NCBI GenBank assembly: GCA_021730855.1
Contig: JAKFYM010000308.1
Coordinates: 1-7,612 of the forward strand
Source: Bdellovibrionales bacterium
GTDB lineage: Bacteria > Bdellovibrionota > UBA1018 > CAIPTA01
Direction of reading: 5' to 3'
DNA: 7,612 nt
A program made the translations under genes and the position numbers. Of the stretch, positions 1 to 5,877 are shown one piece after another; positions within the stretch are counted from its first letter, which is position 1, and every line of letters begins with the position of its first letter. The notes beneath the pieces were generated by a model. It was given only the letters and a program-made list of their open reading frames with translations. It did no database searches and was not told the origin of the DNA.

Positions 1-49
1 TTCATTCCGCGGTCGCGCATGGGCATTCACTCACTACGATCCACCCACT

Positions 50-76
50 GCGCACCACGAAGCGCCGCGTTGCCTT
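50..76. repeat. Left copy of an imperfect direct repeat flanking the first gene
   Basis: GCGCACCACGAAGC at 50-63 matches GCGCATCACGAAGC at 939-952 in 13 of 14 bases, and the similarity continues weakly for about 10 more bases toward GCC. The two copies lie either side of the membrane-protein gene. The related string ACTGCGC also occurs at 47-53 and 1006-1012, with its reverse complement at 954-960. This could be a small GC-rich intergenic repeat family or chance. The rest of 1-193 shows no convincing gene, RNA or promoter. Confidence 0.3.
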
Positions 77-193
77 CCTTGTCTTTCGGCATTTGGCGCG
101 AGAGTCGTGTTCCTCCACAGCCGCGCAGAGGCGCTAGTATTCTTCTCTTCTCCTAGACAAGATTTGTTCTCCCTTGCTAATACAAGAACCAAG

Positions 194-937
194 ATGCCAT
201 TTCAAATCACTGAGAAGCCAGAAAAAGAGCCCTGGGAGCTTCTAAGCTATACGGAGCAGTTTTTTCGTATACTGTGCGGCGTTTTCTTTCTTTTCCTCCT
301 GCTTCTTTCGGCAGGGCTCTTTTTTGTGTTCCTCGATACGCGCTCTAGCCCTGCTTTGAAGGGAGGCTCGATGGCCATATTTCTCGGAGCCGTGGTTTGC
401 GTTCTTCTCGCGATTGGATTTTTGCTTCGGGCAATAGGGATATTTGAGCTGCGAAAGCATTCCATCGCTTTTGGAAAATTAGGAAAGGGGGCGCTTGCCT
501 TCGGTATTTGTGTCTTTGTTATCGGGGCTGTGTTTTTTTTGACTTCGCTGGCGTTTTTTTTCGAGCTTAGCAAAGTCCTTGATGTGGGCAAGTACGAAAG
601 CTTTCAAATCACAGGCCTGCACAAGGCTCACCGTTCCAGCCGTCCCGTTCGATATTCCTACCAGCTTGAGATTGCGGTAGGGGATGGCAAGGGAGGTTTG
701 CAGACAGTTTCCCTTCCAAAATTTGAGACTAGCGATGACTCCTTAGCTGTGGGCCAGTTCCGGGATTTTCTTCCTGTGGAAAATTCCTATCGTTTGGTTG
801 AGGAATATAGCTCGGATGCCTTTTCGATGGCCTCGATTTTCGGGTGGGTAGGGGGCTTTCTATTGGCTCTTGGGATCGCGATCCTCAAAAAGACATGGGG
901 TCATTTGCCGTGGCCCCCGAGATTCTCACGCACCTAG
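194..937 (+). CDS. Uncharacterised multi-pass membrane protein
   Basis: This is an unrecognised inner-membrane protein of 247 residues. Four hydrophobic segments are visible at about residues 26-47, 60-82, 100-124 and 212-231. A polar stretch between helices 3 and 4 (about 130-210) begins with a His/Arg-rich patch (GLHKAHRSSRPVRYSYQL) and looks like a small beta-rich extramembrane domain. The layout, with a VRYSY-like strand, a 'VGQ' element and then a final helix, loosely recalls DUF3592-type proteins, but no diagnostic motif is present. The ATG at 194 is preferred because the hydrophilic N-terminus then leads directly into helix 1. The frame stays open upstream to a GTG at 107, which would add 29 unlikely residues; neither start has a strong Shine-Dalgarno. 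It ends in TAG at 935-937 and converges with polA. Long T-rich runs make it look more AT-rich than polA, so separate acquisition is possible. Function is unknown. Confidence 0.7.
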   Translation: MPFQITEKPEKEPWELLSYTEQFFRILCGVFFLFLLLLSAGLFFVFLDTRSSPALKGGSMAIFLGAVVCVLLAIGFLLRAIGIFELRKHSIAFGKLGKGALAFGICVFVIGAVFFLTSLAFFFELSKVLDVGKYESFQITGLHKAHRSSRPVRYSYQLEIAVGDGKGGLQTVSLPKFETSDDSLAVGQFRDFLPVENSYRLVEEYSSDAFSMASIFGWVGGFLLALGIAILKKTWGHLPWPPRFSRT

Positions 938-938
938 C

Positions 939-965
939 GCGCATCACGAAGCAGCGCAGTAGCCC
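939..965. repeat. Right copy of the imperfect direct repeat
   Basis: GCGCATCACGAAGC at 939-952 follows the stop codon of the membrane-protein gene directly and matches the copy at 50-63. The 77-base gap to the polA end also holds the pair GCGCAGT (954-960) and ACTGCGC (1006-1012), a 7-bp inverted repeat 45 bases apart. That pair is too loose and lacks a T-run, so it is not a convincing bidirectional terminator. Confidence 0.3.
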
Positions 966-1014
966 ACGCCATCTTCCCCACTCAGTGACCGCGCCAGGAC
1001 GCATCACTGCGCCG

Positions 1015-1170
1015 CTACAACTCCAACCAATTGCGGGCGATGCCGCTATCAACCGTAAGCGGCACCTTGATCTTGCCCTGGCCGGCGGCCTCCATATGCT
1101 TACGCACCAGTTCCCGCATTTCCTCTGCCTCCGCCTCCGGAACCTCCAGCACCAACTCATCATGCACCTA
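1015..1170 (-). pseudogene. polA: C-terminal 51 codons of polA cut off by an in-frame amber codon
   Basis: Read on the minus strand, the polA frame meets TAG at 1168-1170 and then continues in the same frame as VHDELVLEVPEAEAEE, through a basic/amphipathic stretch, to GIARNWLEL and a second TAG at 1015-1017. This is the normal end of a bacterial family A polymerase. VHDE is motif C, and its Asp (residue 877 if the amber is counted) is equivalent to E. coli D882, one of the two catalytic metal ligands. In E. coli the codon before VHDE is Gln (Q879), and CAG differs from TAG by one base. There is no frameshift. The segment has no start or Shine-Dalgarno of its own, so it can be translated only by readthrough or suppression, or if the TAG is an error. 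Confidence 0.85.
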
Positions 1171-3789
1171 CAGGATCAGCCGGGATTTCCTCCCGGCGAG
1201 GGCGGCATGCAAATTGATCATCGCGATCTTCACGATGTCGGCCGCTGTGCCTTGGATGGGCGCGTTCACGGCCATGCGCTCGGCGGCGGACTGGATCATG
1301 CGGTTTTTGGACTGGATGCCGTCGATATAGCGACGCCGACCAAAAAGCGTTTCGGCGTAGCCCGTGCGTTTGGCGGCCTCCGTGAGCTCGTCGAGGAAGC
1401 CACGAATGGTGGGATAGCGGGCGAAATACGTCTTGATGATCTCCTGGGCTTCGGCGCGGGAGATGCCTAGTTCGTCGGCCAGGGTGAAGGCGCTCTTGCC
1501 GTAGAGCAGGCCGAAATTGATCGCCTTGGCTTTGCGTCTTTGGTCGGAACTCACGGCGATGGGAGGCACCGAGAAAATCACCGAGGCCGTGAGGGCGTGC
1601 ACGTCCTGCCCCTCCACAAAGGCTTGGCTCAGCAACGCATCGCCGCTCATCGAAGCCAGGATCCTGAGCTCAATCTGGCTATAGTCCGCGCCCAGGAGCA
1701 GGTGCCCCGGGCTGGCCACGAAAGCCTGGCGCACGAGGCGGCCGCTTTCGGTGCGGATCGGGATGTTCTGTAGGTTCGGGTCCGAGCTGGAGAGGCGGCC
1801 TGTGGCGGCTACGGTTTGGTGAAAAGAGGCGTGCACGCGGCCGGTTTGGGGATGCACGAGGGAGGGCAGCACATCCACATAGGTGCCCTTCAGCTTGGAA
1901 AGCTCGCGATGCTCGAGGATCAGGGCCGGCAGCGGGTGGAGGGGGCTTAGCTTTTGCAGCACGTCCACATCTGTCGAATAACCAGTTTTTGTTTTCTTCA
2001 TCGAGGGAAGCTTGAGGTCCTCAAAAAGGATTTTCTGCAGCTGCTTGGGGCTGCTGAGATTGAATTCCCCGCCGGCTAGCTCAAAGGCGCGAAGCTCGAG
2101 GATTTTCAATTGCTGCGCGAAGGACTCCGACACCCGTGCCAGGTGTTGCGAATCGATCGCCACTCCCGTCCACTCCAAATCGGCTAGCACAGGCACGAGC
2201 GGCATGTCGATTTCCCGGAAGACTTTTTCCAGGGAGGGAATCTCGCGCAGCTGTGGAGCGAGGCATTCGTGCAACAGAAAAGCCACGTGCGCGTCTTCGG
2301 CGGCATAGTCGCCCGCCTTTTCGATCGGCACCTTGGCGAAGGAGATCTGGTTTTTGCCCTCGCCGCAAAGCTCGCTATAGCTGATATTTTTGTGTCCGAG
2401 ATACTTCTCTGCCAAGAGATCCAAGCCATGCCGCGCCTCGGGCGCCAGAATATAGGAGGCGATCATCGAGTCAAAGACCACCTGTCCCGGCGCCACTTCC
2501 ACGCCGGCCCTGCGCAGGACATTCAGGTCGTATTTTAGATTCTGACCAATGAGTTTTTTGCCCACAAAAAATGTTTGTAAGGCGTGTAGGGCCTCGCGCG
2601 CAGGAATTTGGCCCGCCGCGAGTGCGGCTTCGGCGTCCACATGCCCAATGGGCACGTAGTAGGCTAGGCCGGCATCCCCACAGAAAGAAAATCCCACGAT
2701 CTCGGCGTCGTGGATTTGCAGGCTCGTTGTCTCCGTATCAAAAGCCACAAAGGGCGCCTCCCGAAGCGTGGCAAAGGCCGCGTTCAAGTCGGAGAGCGTG
2801 TGCAACACTCGGTATTCTTTCTTTTTCTCCGCCACCTGGTCTCCCGGCGCGGGAGCCGCAGGTGCCTCGGACGCCGCCGAAACCACAGCCGCCTGCGGAC
2901 CACCGGCGGGCTGCTTCCAGCTGCGCATTCTTTTTTCCAGGGCGTGGAAATCCAGCCGTTGCAGCAGCTGAAAAAGAGTTTCGCTGGCCACGGGCTCGCA
3001 GCGGAGGGAATGCCAGTCGGTCTCTAGCGGCAAATCGCGTCTCACGATCGCCAGCTGCTTAGAGAGCAAGGCCTGCTCGCGGCAATCCTCGAGCTGTTTG
3101 CGCTGCCCCTCTTTTTTTACGGCCGCAAGGTTCTCGTACACTCCTTCGAGCGAGCCAAATTGCTCGAGCAAAGCCACCGCACCCTTGGGCCCGATGCCCT
3201 TCACGCCGGGAATATTGTCGGAGCTATCGCCCACGATGCCTAAGTAGTCGGGCACCAGGCGCGGAGGCACGCCTAGTTTCTCCTTCACCTCGGCCTCGTA
3301 ATAGCGCTGCTCCTTCATGGTGTCGTAGAGGTAGATATGCCCGTTCACGAGCTGCATTAGGTCCTTATCGCTCGAAACAATGCACACATCTGTGGTCTCG
3401 GCGGAAAGATGAGCAGCGCGATCCGCCAGGGTGGCGATCACGTCGTCGGCCTCGAAGCCTTCGCGCTCGAAGCCCGGCAAGCCTAGGGCTTCCACGAATT
3501 GCTTGATGAAAGGAAGCTGGGGCACAAGATCCTCGGGCATGGCCGAGCGGTTCGCTTTGTAGTCGGCGAACATTTCTTTACGGAAGCTCGGCGTTTTCGT
3601 GTCGTAGACCACGGCGATATGCGTGGGCCGCAGCTCTTCTAGGACCTTCAGGATCATATTGGCAAAACCGAAGACGGCGTTGGTGGGCAGCCCTTCTTTA
3701 TTGCTGAGAGGGCGAACCGCGTAGAAGGCGCGGAAGATGAAAGAGGAGGCGTCGATGAGACAAAATAAAAAGCGCTTTGGAGGGACCAT
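1168..3789 (-). CDS. polA: DNA polymerase I, truncated before motif C
   Basis: Family A DNA polymerase acting in Okazaki-fragment maturation and excision repair. It has 873 residues to the amber; the full frame to 1015 would be 924, close to E. coli's 928. The 5' nuclease domain spans about 5-290, with D13, D63, EADD at 113-116, D141/D143 and GDSSDN at 187-192. An Ala/Pro-rich linker spans 293-322. The 3'-5' exonuclease has FDTET (D351, E353), D421 and YAAED (Y495, D499), so proofreading residues are intact. The polymerase has motif A DYSQIELR (D702, E707) and motif B RRKAKAINFGLLYG (751-764, F759). Motif C lies beyond the TAG. As written, the product should keep both nucleases but lack polymerase activity. 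The ATG at 3787-3789 is fixed by an in-frame TAA four codons upstream (3799-3801). It lies inside a strong hairpin. The regulator gene upstream ends 42 bases away. Confidence 0.95.
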   Translation of the reverse strand: MVPPKRFLFCLIDASSFIFRAFYAVRPLSNKEGLPTNAVFGFANMILKVLEELRPTHIAVVYDTKTPSFRKEMFADYKANRSAMPEDLVPQLPFIKQFVEALGLPGFEREGFEADDVIATLADRAAHLSAETTDVCIVSSDKDLMQLVNGHIYLYDTMKEQRYYEAEVKEKLGVPPRLVPDYLGIVGDSSDNIPGVKGIGPKGAVALLEQFGSLEGVYENLAAVKKEGQRKQLEDCREQALLSKQLAIVRRDLPLETDWHSLRCEPVASETLFQLLQRLDFHALEKRMRSWKQPAGGPQAAVVSAASEAPAAPAPGDQVAEKKKEYRVLHTLSDLNAAFATLREAPFVAFDTETTSLQIHDAEIVGFSFCGDAGLAYYVPIGHVDAEAALAAGQIPAREALHALQTFFVGKKLIGQNLKYDLNVLRRAGVEVAPGQVVFDSMIASYILAPEARHGLDLLAEKYLGHKNISYSELCGEGKNQISFAKVPIEKAGDYAAEDAHVAFLLHECLAPQLREIPSLEKVFREIDMPLVPVLADLEWTGVAIDSQHLARVSESFAQQLKILELRAFELAGGEFNLSSPKQLQKILFEDLKLPSMKKTKTGYSTDVDVLQKLSPLHPLPALILEHRELSKLKGTYVDVLPSLVHPQTGRVHASFHQTVAATGRLSSSDPNLQNIPIRTESGRLVRQAFVASPGHLLLGADYSQIELRILASMSGDALLSQAFVEGQDVHALTASVIFSVPPIAVSSDQRRKAKAINFGLLYGKSAFTLADELGISRAEAQEIIKTYFARYPTIRGFLDELTEAAKRTGYAETLFGRRRYIDGIQSKNRMIQSAAERMAVNAPIQGTAADIVKIAMINLHAALAGRKSRLIL

Positions 3790-3814
3790 GGGAATGGCTT
3801 ACTCCAAAGCGCTT
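3761..3814 (-). terminator. Terminator-like hairpin enclosing the polA start codon
   Basis: AAGCGCTTTGGAG at 3770-3782 and CTCCAAAGCGCTT at 3802-3814 are perfect 13-bp inverted copies separated by 19 bases. On the minus-strand transcript the 3' arm runs straight into TTTATTTTG (3769-3761), giving the stem-plus-U-tract form of an intrinsic terminator. The polA ATG (3789-3787) lies in the loop. The only Shine-Dalgarno-like string, GGAG (3805-3802, 12 bases before the ATG), is in the 5' arm and pairs with CTCC of the 3' arm. The 3' arm also encodes the first residues (PPKR). The structure could end transcription from the upstream regulator gene, or regulate polA by attenuation or by hiding its ribosome binding site. 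The plus strand lacks a T-run after the stem. Confidence 0.75.
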
Positions 3815-3831
3815 GAAATCTCTAGAAAGGC

Positions 3832-4140
3832 TTAGTTCTTTTCCGCAGGGCTGAGTGCGTCGGCTGTCGAGGTGCTGAGCGCCACATTGGAAATTTCGGA
3901 CTCATTGCCCCAAACAGACTGTGAGGGCACGGTTTCGGCTACCACAGGGGCAGATCCGAAAAACATCGTCAAAAGTTTTTGGTAGGCGTTTTTGGGACCA
4001 TACATTCCCAGTTCCCATTCGCTGATGGTTTGCTGGCGGCAACCCAATCCTTCAGCCAATTCTGCCTGAGTTAAATTCCTTGCCTTCCGTGCGCGTCGAA
4101 TGGTTTCAGCGTCCCATGGTCCTAGTTTTTCTGCACTCAT
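3832..4140 (-). CDS. Small XRE-family (Cro/CI-type) DNA-binding protein
   Basis: This 102-residue protein has one recognisable domain, a Cro/CI helix-turn-helix at about residues 13-60. Its core LTQAELAEGLGCRQQTISEWE (23-43) shows the usual LTQxELA, TISxWE and G...P positions of the family. The C-terminal 40 residues are polar, Ser/Ala/Glu-rich and probably flexible, with no second domain, so a ligand or protease-sensing function is not visible. A strong Shine-Dalgarno, GGAAGGAG (4155-4148), lies 7 bases before the ATG. The gene follows the RDD gene by 61 bases and precedes polA by 42 bases on the same strand. The terminator-like hairpin at the polA start could be its 3' end. A pair of direct repeats just upstream may be its own operator. 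The family is certain; the target genes are not known. Confidence 0.88.
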   Translation of the reverse strand: MSAEKLGPWDAETIRRARKARNLTQAELAEGLGCRQQTISEWELGMYGPKNAYQKLLTMFFGSAPVVAETVPSQSVWGNESEISNVALSTSTADALSPAEKN

Positions 4141-4173
4141 CTAATTGCTCCTTCCTTGAAGCGTTTATCGTTG

Positions 4174-4195
4174 AACTTATACTTTAAACTTTTAC
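4174..4195 (-). promoter_or_regulatory. Candidate operator of the XRE protein: two direct repeats
   Basis: On the plus strand, AACTTATAC (4174-4182) and AACTTTTAC (4187-4195) match in 8 of 9 bases and start 13 bases apart. They lie in the AT-rich 61-base gap before the XRE gene, 34-55 bases ahead of its ATG, where its promoter would be expected. No clear -35/-10 pair could be assigned. A role as operator is inference from position only. Confidence 0.3.
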
Positions 4196-4201
4196 ACTCT
4201 C

Positions 4202-4615
4202 TTAGGTTTCCACCCTCTCTGACACTCGCGTGTCAGCCATCGTGTCGCCCAAACGAGCTTGTTGTTCTAATCTTGTCATGAGGTAGACCTCGATAGCAAG
4301 TATTGGAATTCCAATCACAATCCATAGTATCCACCCAATAAAGGGAATCATAAAGAAGAGAACCGGCACGGCCACTGTGGAATTTCGAACCACAGAATCC
4401 TTAAAATCCGCAGGATTACCTGTCGTCGTGTTAATCACCTGCAGCCCCACCACTCTTTTTCCCAAACTGCGGCCACCTTGGAAGCCATCCCCAATCAAAA
4501 TATACAGAAAGGCCGCAAAGGGCCCCACTGGATAGAGAATGCTGGCGAGGACAAGGACGAGAAGAAAGTCGATCGCCTTGCCAACCAATCGATTCACGAG
4601 AAGCTTGGTGTGCAT
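4202..4615 (-). CDS. RDD-family inner-membrane protein
   Basis: This 137-residue membrane protein belongs to the RDD family. Near the N-terminus it has RLVGKAIDFLLV (R9, D16) at the start of the first helix (about 16-40). The charged segment GRSLGKRVVGLQVI (48-61) is the family's conserved loop. A hydrophobic hairpin follows at about 80-112, and RLGDTMADTRV (121-131) is the typical ending of the domain. RDD proteins are widespread. A few have been linked to ion transport or stress, but most, including this one, have no assigned role. It starts 7 bases after the gmhA stop with only a weak AAGGGA within the gmhA end as a possible ribosome site, so translational coupling to gmhA is likely. Length is typical for a stand-alone RDD domain. 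Confidence 0.85.
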   Translation of the reverse strand: MHTKLLVNRLVGKAIDFLLVLVLASILYPVGPFAAFLYILIGDGFQGGRSLGKRVVGLQVINTTTGNPADFKDSVVRNSTVAVPVLFFMIPFIGWILWIVIGIPILAIEVYLMTRLEQQARLGDTMADTRVSERVET

Positions 4616-4622
4616 CGGATGA

Positions 4623-5219
4623 CTATCCCTTAGTGTCGCGGAGATAAAATTCGTCCATCAGTCCCACCAAAAGATGGATGATCTGGATATGGACTTCCTG
4701 AATGGTGCCCGAGATTTTTCCGAGTGCAACGTTCAAGTGATAGTCGGTCATGGCCCCTATCGGTCCGCCGCTCCCCCCTGTTAGGGCCACTGTTTTCATC
4801 CCGATTCGTTTGGCCACTTCGGCCGCTTTGAGCACGTTCGGGGATTTGCCGCTTGTGGAGATCGCAAAAAGAATGTCTTCCTTACGTCCAAAAGCTTCTA
4901 CTCCGCGGGAAAATACCTGATCGTAGCCATAGTCATTGCCAATGGCGGTGAGCGAGGCCACATCTGCCGCGAGGGCGATTGCCGGTAGCGGGCGGCGCTC
5001 TTTAAGAAAGCGCCCAATCATTTCTCCCGAAAAATGTAAGGAATCAGAAGCGGACCCGCCATTGCCACAAAGGAGGAGCTTGCCACCATTGGAAACGCAG
5101 TCACCCATGGCCTTGGCTACGGCCACTACATCTTGGGCCTGACGGGCAAAAAAATCGTCGCGAACTCGCTGCGACTCCTGAAGCTGTTCTTGTAGACGTT
5201 GGAGGGCTTGTTTTTCCAT
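4623..5219 (-). CDS. gmhA: Phosphoheptose isomerase (sedoheptulose-7-phosphate isomerase)
   Basis: Cytoplasmic SIS-fold enzyme converting sedoheptulose 7-phosphate to D-glycero-D-manno-heptose 7-phosphate, the first step toward ADP-heptose for the LPS inner core. The 198 residues match the family length. Visible motifs are the phosphate-binding CGNGGSASDSLHFSGEMIGR (51-70), GNDYGYDQVFSR (94-105) and STSGKSPNV (121-129). TIQEVHIQIIH (172-182) carries the catalytic residues: E66 and H182 align with E. coli E65 and H180, and Q174 with Q172. A strong AAGGAGAG (5231-5224) lies 4 bases before the ATG. It is the first gene of the minus-strand block. DiaA-like proteins share this fold, but the conserved Glu/His pair favours the enzyme. 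It ends in TAG, as does the downstream end of polA. Confidence 0.92.
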   Translation of the reverse strand: MEKQALQRLQEQLQESQRVRDDFFARQAQDVVAVAKAMGDCVSNGGKLLLCGNGGSASDSLHFSGEMIGRFLKERRPLPAIALAADVASLTAIGNDYGYDQVFSRGVEAFGRKEDILFAISTSGKSPNVLKAAEVAKRIGMKTVALTGGSGGPIGAMTDYHLNVALGKISGTIQEVHIQIIHLLVGLMDEFYLRDTKG

Positions 5220-5243
5220 TTTTCTCTCCTTAGCTGAGGGCCT

Positions 5244-5288
5244 AAATCTGAAGACTCGAAATCTGAGGACTTAAAACCTGAGAGCGAC
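5244..5288. repeat. Three imperfect 15-bp tandem repeats
   Basis: AAATCTGAAGACTCG (5244-5258), AAATCTGAGGACTTA (5259-5273) and AAACCTGAGAGCGAC (5274-5288) form a 15-bp array just ahead of the gmhA ribosome binding site. The first two units match in 12 of 15 bases and the third is more diverged. On the minus strand it would lie in the gmhA leader. It may be a protein-binding array or a replication-slippage relic. Confidence 0.55.
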
Positions 5289-5308
5289 CTAAGCCTGGAT
5301 GAACGTAA

Positions 5309-5362
5309 ACACGCTTTCTGGTGCGTAGGCATCTGCGCGTCTTGCATCACGTCAAAGCGTGT
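5309..5362. repeat. 9-bp perfect inverted repeat in the gmhA-trx intergenic region
   Basis: ACACGCTTT (5309-5317) and AAAGCGTGT (5354-5362) are exact reverse complements 36 bases apart. GTG and CAC just inside can extend the stem past a 3x3 mismatch. The insert is GC-rich. It might fold in the gmhA leader RNA, but no known RNA family is recognised. Confidence 0.45.
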
Positions 5363-5386
5363 GGCCGCTAGCCAGGTTTTTTCCTT

Positions 5387-5418
5387 CCTCGATGGGCAAA
5401 CCCATTGCGTCGTCGAGG
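5387..5418. repeat. Nested inverted repeat next to the thioredoxin promoter
   Basis: The outer arms are CCTCGA (5387-5392) and TCGAGG (5413-5418). The inner arms are ATGGG (5392-5396) and CCCAT (5401-5405) around a CAAA loop, with a bulge of about 7 bases on the right side. The structure ends 8 bases before the -35 box of the candidate promoter, so it could be an upstream operator. It has no following T-run, so it is not a terminator. Confidence 0.45.
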
Positions 5419-5426
5419 GGGGATCG

Positions 5427-5456
5427 TTTACACCTAGCTCTCAGCCATTGTAGAAT
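5427..5456 (+). promoter_or_regulatory. Sigma70-like promoter for the thioredoxin / ExbBD block
   Basis: TTTACA (5427-5432) and TAGAAT (5451-5456) differ from the consensus -35 and -10 boxes by one base each and are 18 bases apart. Transcription would begin near 5463, giving a leader of about 33 bases before the thioredoxin ATG. It is the best promoter-like site seen in the window and is correctly placed. Confidence 0.65.
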
Positions 5457-5495
5457 GAGAATTAGCGATAAACCCGCGAAAAAGGAAGAGAAAGC

Positions 5496-5825
5496 ATGAA
5501 TCAATTCATCTTTGCCGCCAGTGACGAAACCTTTGAATCCGAGGTCCTAAAGCACCCTGGAACTGTGCTCGTAGATTTTTGGGCAGAATGGTGTGGACCT
5601 TGTAAGGCCTTAGGCCCCGTGCTCGACGGTCTCGCCGAAGAATACCGCGACCGGATAAAAGTGGTGAAGGTGAACGTGGACCAGAGCCCGAACGCCCCTC
5701 AGCAGTACAAAGTGCGGGGGATTCCCACCATGGTTTTTTTCAAAAATGGCCAAGTGGTTGACCAATTAGTTGGCAATCAACCGCGCGATGCCATCAAAGG
5801 GGTTATCGACAAAGTCGTAAACTAA
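5496..5825 (+). CDS. trxA: Thioredoxin
   Basis: Cytoplasmic thiol-disulfide oxidoreductase of 109 residues, the classical length. The redox motif is WAEWCGPCK with C33 and C36. The conserved buried Asp is D27 in VLVDFWA, and the cis-proline loop is RGIPTM with P77. The strand-loop FFKNGQVVDQLVG follows, as in E. coli TrxA. There is no signal peptide or membrane anchor, so it acts in the cytosol on proteins such as ribonucleotide reductase or peroxidase partners. The ribosome site AGGAAGAG (5483-5490) lies 5 bases before the ATG, downstream of a good promoter. The ExbB-like gene begins 52 bases after the stop with no hairpin terminator between, so co-transcription is plausible, though no functional link is required. 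Confidence 0.96.
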   Translation: MNQFIFAASDETFESEVLKHPGTVLVDFWAEWCGPCKALGPVLDGLAEEYRDRIKVVKVNVDQSPNAPQQYKVRGIPTMVFFKNGQVVDQLVGNQPRDAIKGVIDKVVN

Positions 5826-5877
5826 AGTAAACTTAATAGTACACACGGACGAGTCTCAATTTCCCAAGGAGAGGGTT

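Noticed and set aside
1..156. Plus-strand frame open from the window edge to TAG at 154-156
   Set aside because: It has only 51 codons and an Arg/Ser/Pro-rich product with no motif. It could be the tail of a gene to the left but cannot be supported.
242..591. Two overlapping minus-strand frames rich in Lys/Arg
   Set aside because: They are antisense to the transmembrane segments of the first gene. The Lys/Glu richness is the reverse complement of Phe/Leu codons.
1015..1170. Genome-wide reassignment of TAG to an amino acid
   Set aside because: TAG ends gmhA and the first gene at sensible places and is also the natural polA end at 1015, so TAG works as a stop here.
844..1470. Plus-strand open frame of 208 codons
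   Set aside because: It overlaps the end of the membrane-protein gene and lies antisense to the conserved 3' part of polA. Its protein is low-complexity His/Gly/Leu-rich with no motif. It is a shadow of GC-rich coding sequence.
2571..3062. Plus-strand open frame of 163 codons
   Set aside because: It is antisense to the exonuclease region of polA, Arg/Pro-rich, and has no ribosome site or family motif.
5126..5350. Minus-strand 74-codon frame overlapping the gmhA start
   Set aside because: It overlaps gmhA in another frame. Its FKSSD/FESSD repeat only reflects the 15-bp tandem DNA repeat, and gmhA has the better ribosome site.
5362..5382. TGGC-CGCTA-GCCA followed by GG and six Ts as a plus-strand terminator
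   Set aside because: The stem is only 4 bp, the T-run is not immediately adjacent, and no plus-strand gene lies upstream to be terminated.
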